From positions 5,637,104-5,701,103 of the forward strand of contig RQOL01000906.1 in NCBI GenBank assembly GCA_013076295.1: a stretch of DNA of 64,000 nt, in the 5' to 3' direction. The stretch is from Sanderia malayensis. Lineage: Eukaryota; Cnidaria; Scyphozoa; Semaeostomeae; Pelagiidae. The notes beneath the pieces are model-generated. The model saw only the letters and a program-made list of their open reading frames with translations, did no database searches and was not told where the DNA came from. The position numbers and the translations under genes are program-made. Below, in pieces: positions 61,841 through 64,000 of this stretch. Position 1 is the first letter of the stretch; the number at the start of each line of letters is the position of its first letter.

Positions 61841-62881
61841 TTGTGAGTGAGTCAACGTTTTTCTAATGCCGGAACCGACTTAAAATGTAAGTGACGTATG
61901 TGGTTGATATTTGAAGGGATGCTGGAGATCCCCAGTATTATTCAACAATTTTAACACAAAATCTGACCGGGCCGTATGAGTGAGGCTTGCCACCAGAGGA
62001 ACCATTTCATATTTTATTGATAATGCAAGATAGATATTTATAACATTTTGTAGAAAAATCAGATAAATTCTCTAAATGCAACTTAATATTACTGATATAC
62101 TGGAATGTGATAAGAAATTACAAAATTGAAACAGCAAAAGTCTGGCACGCTAGGTGTCCTGGCAAAGTTAATGTTTTAAAACTATAATCTATGTACGTAC
62201 GGCAGTAGAATTAAGATAAAATTAAACACGATAATAATAATAGTAAAGGAAGTAGTAAAATCAATCCATAAAAGGTACGCTATGTAACAGTAGGAGGGTG
62301 GGATGGTGGGAAATTTTGTCTTGAATATTAATTCGAGTTCGTGTGTCTCTAGCACGGAACACGCAATTCAAGTGAGGGGAGAATCAGAAAAACATATGAT
62401 TTGTTCTAAATGCTAGGTGTGAGTCACGAGTGTGTTTGCCGTATTCTTATTGGTTAAAGAGAATTGACGTATGCCGTATTCGCGTTCCTATGCTATAACA
62501 TGTTAAGTCCTTTTCGCATAGATAGTGGTGCCCCGCCATTGATTTGGCTTCTTGTCACCTAAACGTTAATTAATTTATCTGGGGGCTACAAAATTATTAA
62601 CAACAATTCATGACAGGCAGGAATTGAGAATTAAAGTCTTCCACTAGGCTCAGATCAAGGCTAACTCCTTCTGCTTGGGAAGTAAATCCATCAGATTACC
62701 ACCAACTATCACTGATGGAAATTGCATTTCTGGCTTTGGAGTTCTTTCTTTGTTAAACATTAATTCTATGGAATCATATGAGTTTTGTTCATTGTACTGT
62801 TTTGTCTTCAGTTGTTACGGTCCAATCCAGGTCTTTAGAAGAGTTTCGTCTTGCGAGACTTATGGAGAGAGACGAATTTAG
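61841..62881. other. Unassigned sequence
   Basis: No gene, RNA or repeat boundary recognised. Confidence 0.3.
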
Positions 62882-63396
62882 TGTTGGCGCAGCAAATTCA
62901 AAAAACATTTGTTTTGAGACCACTCAAGCAAACATTTTGACTCCAGTTTTCGATCTTGTTTCATCAAGTTAAAAAACTATCATTTTCCAAAACAAAAAAT
63001 GAAATACTACAATTGTTGTATTAGTTGCATAAGCATACAGCTAGAAAACTTTCTTCTTTTCACCTGATGCTTCCAACAACGAGTTAAAAATGCTCCCCGT
63101 CTCCGTGCGTGATCGTGCTCGTGGTCCCCCCCTGCCACAGCGTGGCCAGCATCTAGTATGGTACGTCATGTTGTTTGTTATTTCAACAAGTTTACATTTT
63201 ATCCAATGAAAAACTTGCAAAGTGATATCATACTTGGTAGCCTCACTTCAAATCAAAAGTGAACGTTTGAATCTGAGGCACATACCTTATATGGGCAAGT
63301 AAAAGTCTACACAGACACAGACACAGACACAACATTTTTCCCCACTCACCAACATCTACTCGCTTGCGCATGCGCGTCGCGAGTCAAAAAGGGAGG
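62882..63396 (+). repeat. Dispersed repeat R1, copy 3, plus shared end block
   Basis: 62885-63210 matches 35944-36280 in the same orientation with small indels. 63345-63396 (ACATCTACTCGCTTGCGCAT, CGCGAGTC) is the inverse of 50268-50315. A short CAGACA microsatellite lies at 63313-63330. Confidence 0.75.
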
Positions 63397-64000
63397 GTAA
63401 TCTCCTGAGACACTACAAAACAATTTCAACCATTTGGAAAGACGAGTAAATTGCGATAGAGCCATATAAGATTCATTATCTTTAACATTGTCATGGTTTC
63501 CATCAAATGCCAATAGCAATCAAATAGAGACTTTGTATTCTAATTATTTTTTCTTAAATCTTACCAGGTAATTGCTTGGCGTTGGAAACATTCTCAGATG
63601 CTTTTCCTACCTTTCAAAGAACCTGTAAAGTGAAATGTGTTAAATCCATGAGATAATGTCTGAAAACACCAAGGTCAGTTTGAGGTTGAAGAGCCTTTTT
63701 AATTGATATAAGAATTCTTGTAATAGAAGTCTATACAGAATTAGGAGAAAAAATTTTACTTGCCGAAGTTGGGGGTATCACACATATCAATACACGAATA
63801 CACGTATCACACATATTCAATGGCTCTTTTTTACTCTTTGTTAAAGTTATATTCATCAATAACCCCACAGTTTATTCCCAAATTATTCCAAAATACACTT
63901 GTTGTCTATTGCTTTTCTTTGCAGCTTTATCAATCTTTGCGAATAAGATCACTCATCTTTACTTTAATTATTTTCGCAAGTACAATTTTGTGTGCAGAAG
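63397..64000. other. Unassigned sequence
   Basis: No recognised feature to the end of the window. Confidence 0.3.

Overview
This is a eukaryotic, almost certainly metazoan, genomic window that is AT-rich, intron-bearing and crowded with transposons. The one large host gene is split by GT-AG introns. It encodes a membrane-anchored extracellular protein with EGF, NIDO, AMOP, VWD and SEA modules, an architecture known from animal mucin-4-like proteins and coral mucin-like matrix proteins. Together with the repeat content (K02A2.6-like Ty3/gypsy, DIRS, PIF/Harbinger, P2X7-like and THAP passengers) this points to an early-branching animal, most likely a cnidarian and perhaps an anthozoan. The species assignment is inference.

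Layout. Positions 1-7.7 kb hold decayed mobile DNA: a hAT remnant, a low-copy segment here called A, a Harbinger-type MITE and a broken multicopy-family gene on the minus strand. A 100-N assembly gap lies at 7789-7888. From 7889 to 25981 the plus strand carries 21 recognisable exons of the EGF/NIDO/AMOP/VWD/SEA gene. Its splice phases are consistent throughout, its 5' end is missing in or beyond the gap, and its stop codon is at 25979-25981. Two exons are long tandem EGF arrays (120-bp units, then 117-bp units) containing many small indels that look like consensus errors.

From 26.4 to 33.8 kb there is a 5'-truncated LINE, another decayed member of the multicopy family, a 1.5-kb TTAA-flanked inverted-repeat element and a broken C2H2 zinc-finger gene. 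From 33.85 to 54.2 kb a second copy of segment A (segment B) is present in the same order and orientation, but blown apart by insertions. These include a 2.7-kb TTAA element carrying a THAP domain, a LINE holding a TA-flanked MITE and a Harbinger-type MITE that itself contains a DIRS retrotransposon, a 1.7-kb inverted-repeat element, and a second copy of the 1.5-kb TTAA element. From 54.6 to 61.3 kb there is a Harbinger transposase remnant and a complete Ty3/gypsy element with identical LTRs sitting in a 120-bp satellite. The rest is repeats and unassigned sequence.

The strongest observations are a set of long-inverted-repeat families sharing TTAA target duplications and AG...CT ends, one carrying a THAP domain (Kolobok-like); an exact empty site for one of them; 34-36-bp palindromic insertions with 7-bp target duplications; and the four-level nesting at 38-47 kb. 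All calls come from reading the sequence; no database search was possible.
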